Source: Turbatrix aceti (taxonomy: Eukaryota > Nematoda > Chromadorea > Rhabditida > Panagrolaimidae). From it: a stretch of DNA of 64,000 nucleotides. The position numbers and the translations under genes are program-made. Shown piece by piece: positions 60,794 to 64,000 of the stretch. The DNA lies in the NCBI GenBank assembly GCA_963969345.1, contig OZ017766.1, positions 11,718,001-11,782,000 of the forward strand, read 5' to 3'. Within the stretch, counting starts at the first letter, position 1. Each line of letters starts with the position of its first letter. Below the pieces are notes generated by a model. It was not told the origin of the DNA. It worked only from the letters and a program-made list of their open reading frames with translations, and searched no databases.

Positions 60794-61330
60794 TCTGAAA
60801 AAAATTCGGAAAACTAAGCATGGTGTATAAATTGGTAGCGCGTGCAGAACGCAAAGAGTTTTCTACAAATATGGTGTACGGAAAAATGGTAATTTGTAGA
60901 AAACAGGTGAATTTTGCGTGTAATGTAATAAAAAATGCCCGAAAACGTGAGTAAGTTTTCTAGCAAGATTGTATTTTGCGTGGTATATGAAAGTTACATA
61001 TCTAAATAAAAGTTATCTACAGTCTTGAAAAAATGTTTTTTTGCTTGACTGATGATCAAAAATACATGTTAAAAAATGAAATTTTGAAGAGGCGGGGCAG
61101 AGCTTTTTTAAAAGCCAAATAATCAAATGACAAAATAAAAATAAAGAATCTCTAATACACAAAAAAATTAATGATAATAAATAATGATCTAACACCGTTC
61201 TATTTTCGACGTAATTCTACAAAAACAAAAAGGACGTAATAATAGGCGACTGATTTTCTGCCCAACTGAGCACACTGGCATCAACACATACATATGTATG
61301 CACCGCCAAACAGTGTTAATTGAACTTTGA

Positions 61331-61585
61331 CACTTGTCTGGATATTTAGAACAGTGTTGTATAATTTGCAAGAAAAAGATTTTTGTTAGAAAATCCAGAA
61401 AAGACTCTAAAGCTCCAAAAACCATAAAATCGCCTTTTTTGAAGTCTAACTTCCGGTTATGTTTGGGGTGTTTGATAGCTAACAACAAATCTGTGATGTC
61501 ACAAAAAATGAGACTTGTTAATTCTAAGCAAATAAAGCTTGAAACTTATTGTAAATATTGTATCATAAATGTAAAGATGCCCTAA
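61331..61585 (+). CDS. Possible terminal exon with CxxC pairs
   Basis: An open frame ends at 61585 (TAA), with AATAAA at about 61613. It encodes three CxxC-type pairs (CCIICKKKI, LCLGCL, YCKYCI) in a basic context (FVRKSRKDSKAPKTIKS). A GATATTTAG acceptor-like site is near 61350. It might be the 3' exon of a zinc-binding protein or a transposon remnant. No upstream exon was found. Confidence 0.25.
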   Translation, partial: HLSGYLEQCCIICKKKIFVRKSRKDSKAPKTIKSPFLKSNFRLCLGCLIANNKSVMSQKMRLVNSKQIKLETYCKYCIINVKMP

Positions 61586-61618
61586 TGCACGTGCACTTTT
61601 GAACATCGAGTTTAATAA

Positions 61619-61660
61619 ATGATTGAATGACTAAATGAATGAATGAATGGATGAATGTCT
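61619..61660 (+). repeat. GAAT microsatellite
   Basis: TGAATGAATGAATGGATGAATG-type tandem repeats. Similar short GAATGAAT runs occur at 18621-18640 and 19300-19315. Confidence 0.7.
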
Positions 61661-63870
61661 ATTATGAATAGTGGATTACATTTATTCATACGTTGTTACC
61701 CTATTAAGAATATGTTAAGTAACTACCGTATCAAATAAAGACACAAAAAGTTTTTCTTATTATTCTTGCATTACCAGACAATAAAAAAAGTACGTACTCG
61801 ACAGACCCTTATGTTGAATAGATTTGTGCGTCCACATCTTATGTTCGAGGTTTGCTATAAATAAAAAACATCATGTCCAAAGATTATAGAGATTTTTAGG
61901 CACCGCACAATGGGGTTATTCTTATGCATATGACAAAAAAGTTACAAAGTTATAAAAACAACACGTGTAGACACAATTTTGCACAAAAACTAAAAATAAC
62001 AAAAAAATGTAAAAATTTTCGTTTTAGTTCAAAATAATTTTTACGATTTGCAGAACAAAACATTGGGACATCCAAAACCAGGTCAACCAATGTCAGTTAG
62101 CTGTTAATCCGTCTTGGGCAGTGTCTAAAACGGGCCGGTGGGTTCGAATAAGCCGATTTTGAATAAAAAAGTAGTATGAAAAAAATAAAAAAAAAGCGCG
62201 CCAAAAACGACGAACACCGTCGCTTTATGTGCGCAAAATACTTTTACATGAACGCATATCGTAGGCGGCGCTGACCTAGTTTTGCCAAACATACAGGTTC
62301 AATGAAAAAAGTTCGATTTTGCACACGCCGTTGTTCTATGCGCATCTTATTGTAAGTAAACTTGTGCATTGAGGTGTCAGATACTGAGAATTTTTGCAAA
62401 AATATTGTATTACCATTTTTAGTTTAAACGGCAGTCTAATGCATTTTTATTGATTTAAATAAAATAAGGTTGGTTGTTTTTTTGGGTTTTTTAATAATTA
62501 TATTTATCATTAAATAAAAAAACAAAAAAATGGGCTAACACGGGTTAATTTCGGCTCGAGCCGAGCTTCGGGATCAATTTTCGGCAACTTTTAAACTTTA
62601 GTTTTGGCCATTTGACAATCTTGCTATATATGAATAGCGCGTTTCCGCGCGACGGCACCAAATCACTTCACCAAATGAATTCTCCTCTCTTATCCTGTCG
62701 GTTGCAGCAACCAACATCATGAGCTACCAATGTTTTGTAGTATATTATTCTCCTTTAGCTGTGATTAAAACATGCCCATCGTAGTTGCGCTGTTGCTGTG
62801 GTTGATTCCATAGCGTTAAGAAAGCGGATATTCGAATAACGAAAAAGTTCGAAATCTATGAGCTTTATCGAAGAGAGACTGTTATTTTTGAAAAATGAGC
62901 GGGCAGCCAGACAACGCAAAGCATTCAGGAACTGAATAAATATGATAATTTAACCAAAAATGCATGAATATCAAAAATGTTCACTGAAGGGCAGTTTTTT
63001 AACGGCGAAAACATATTTTTTAATTTTAACAGAATTGAACGGCAAAAATGAATGAAACTAGAACTATTAATCTGGAAAAGAAAAAAAATTATCGTAAAAT
63101 ATTTTTTCTTTACAAGCTTATTCCGCTCGTTGTCAACTAATTTGGTAAAAATTGGTGTCATCAGCATGACATTTCCATTTGTAAATTAACAAATACAGAT
63201 AAATAAACAAAAAAAAACATACCCCGCTGCTTCAAAACACATGTAAATACTATACATACATACAATTTATTATCCGGTGCGTAGCGCTTATTATGTTATA
63301 GTATCTAATCCCACGACTACGCCTTTTCCGGCCCAACGACCCCTGCTCTGGAGTAAAAAAAACATGCAAAAAAAATACTACTGCATCTCAAAAAAAATAC
63401 ATGAATGGCAGAGTTGACAGGCATGAATGGCAGAGTTGAGTTGAAAGAACAGCTGATTATGGTGTGTGAACGCGTATTAAAAGGCATATTATTACAATAA
63501 ATACATGTCCACGTAGATAAATATAAAAAATGTTATACAAAGTGACATTTGACGTCACTAACAAGAAACATTCATTTTTTGATCTGTAAACGAACACTAA
63601 CATTTAGACATTTTTTATCGACAAATCAGTTTTTTTGCACAAACAGTTTTGCAAACAAACGCAAACAAATATATTTAAGAAAAGAATTTTGTGGATCAAC
63701 ACGAAGAATTATAACTTTTGCATCAAAAACAAATAACATAATTTTTATCACTTGAATTATTTATATCTGAAAAATGAAGTCGTTAACTCAATATAAGAAA
63801 AAAATTGATCTGTGACTAATGATGAGAAAAATTTGGCAAACAATGAATTTAATATTATATTTATGTATTT
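61661..63870. other. Intergenic; no gene seen
   Basis: AT-rich with short palindromes such as GGCTCGAGCC near 62553. A few short open frames lack motifs. Confidence 0.4.
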
Positions 63871-63878
63871 TTTTGCAG

Positions 63879-64000
63879 GTTCAGATGAATCAGGAAATAC
63901 TATATGCAAAATGTGTGACGTTTACGGGGAAGAAGAAAACAACAGACTTATAAAAAATTATAAAATATTATATTCAATGACTGGGAAACAGTATTCATTT
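63879..64000 (+). CDS. Possible internal exon running off the right edge
   Basis: TTTTTTTGCAG ends at 63878 and is followed by an open frame to the window edge (GSDESGNTICKMCDVYGE...). One CxxC is present. No upstream exon could be joined with confidence. Confidence 0.35.

Noticed and set aside
62140..62170. GGGTTCGAATAAGCC as a tRNA T-arm
   Set aside because: No matching acceptor stem, D-arm or anticodon arm could be drawn around it.
1..64000. CRISPR arrays or bacterial operons
   Set aside because: No regularly spaced direct repeats with unique spacers; genes are intron-bearing and eukaryotic.

Overview
The window reads as nuclear DNA of a nematode. The evidence is short introns ending in T-rich TTTTCAG/TTTTTAG acceptors, acceptor-like sites within a few bases of several start codons (the mark of spliced-leader trans-splicing), and nematode-type families: an OAC acyltransferase, a tau-tubulin-kinase-like kinase, a DUF19-like cysteine-rich protein and a divergent chemoreceptor-like GPCR. 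A rhabditid-type nematode is the best guess; the species cannot be set from the sequence. All exon coordinates were read by eye and checked for reading phase, not computed.

Layout. 1-5,055: a divergent pair, TRIP4/ASC-1 (minus, runs off the left edge) and ribophorin I/OST1 (plus). 5,056-12,700: MITEs and an OAC acyltransferase pseudogene split by a 1.57-kb Tc1/mariner-type fold-back element. 12,729-18,625: a second divergent pair, a CtIP/Sae2/COM-1 homologue (minus) and a TTBK-like kinase (plus) whose second intron holds a TTAA-flanked fold-back and a hAT MITE. 18,797-19,865: a small membrane protein. 19,900-25,400: gene-poor, with a second TTAA fold-back and a hAT MITE. 25,439-30,123: a large unrecognised acidic protein. 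30,381-32,693: nested palindromic elements. 33,363-35,339: mitochondrial ClpP, followed by an inverted fragment of its own exon 2. 37,369-44,830: a VWA7-like protein whose last intron is almost wholly a 4.2-kb element carrying a hAT transposase. 44,974-59,180: an almost identical 6.9-kb tandem duplication, giving two GH31 alpha-glucosidases (the second cut off at its C-terminus), two truncated LINEs and two DUF19-like membrane proteins. 59,232-60,793: a 7TM receptor. 60,800-64,000: mostly empty, with two weak exon candidates.

The conserved genes are housekeeping: N-glycosylation in the ER (OST1), ribosome quality control/transcription (TRIP4), meiotic and double-strand-break repair (COM-1), and mitochondrial proteolysis (ClpP). 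They are not a functional cluster. The distinctive content is the repeat landscape: fold-back elements with several target-site signatures (TTAA, TA, TAA, 8-bp hAT duplications) and a degenerate ~50-nt A-rich repeat scattered through introns and intergenic DNA. The most notable events are the recent tandem duplication that made a truncated alpha-glucosidase paralogue, and the insertion of a hAT-bearing inverted-arm element into a tiny intron without breaking the host gene.
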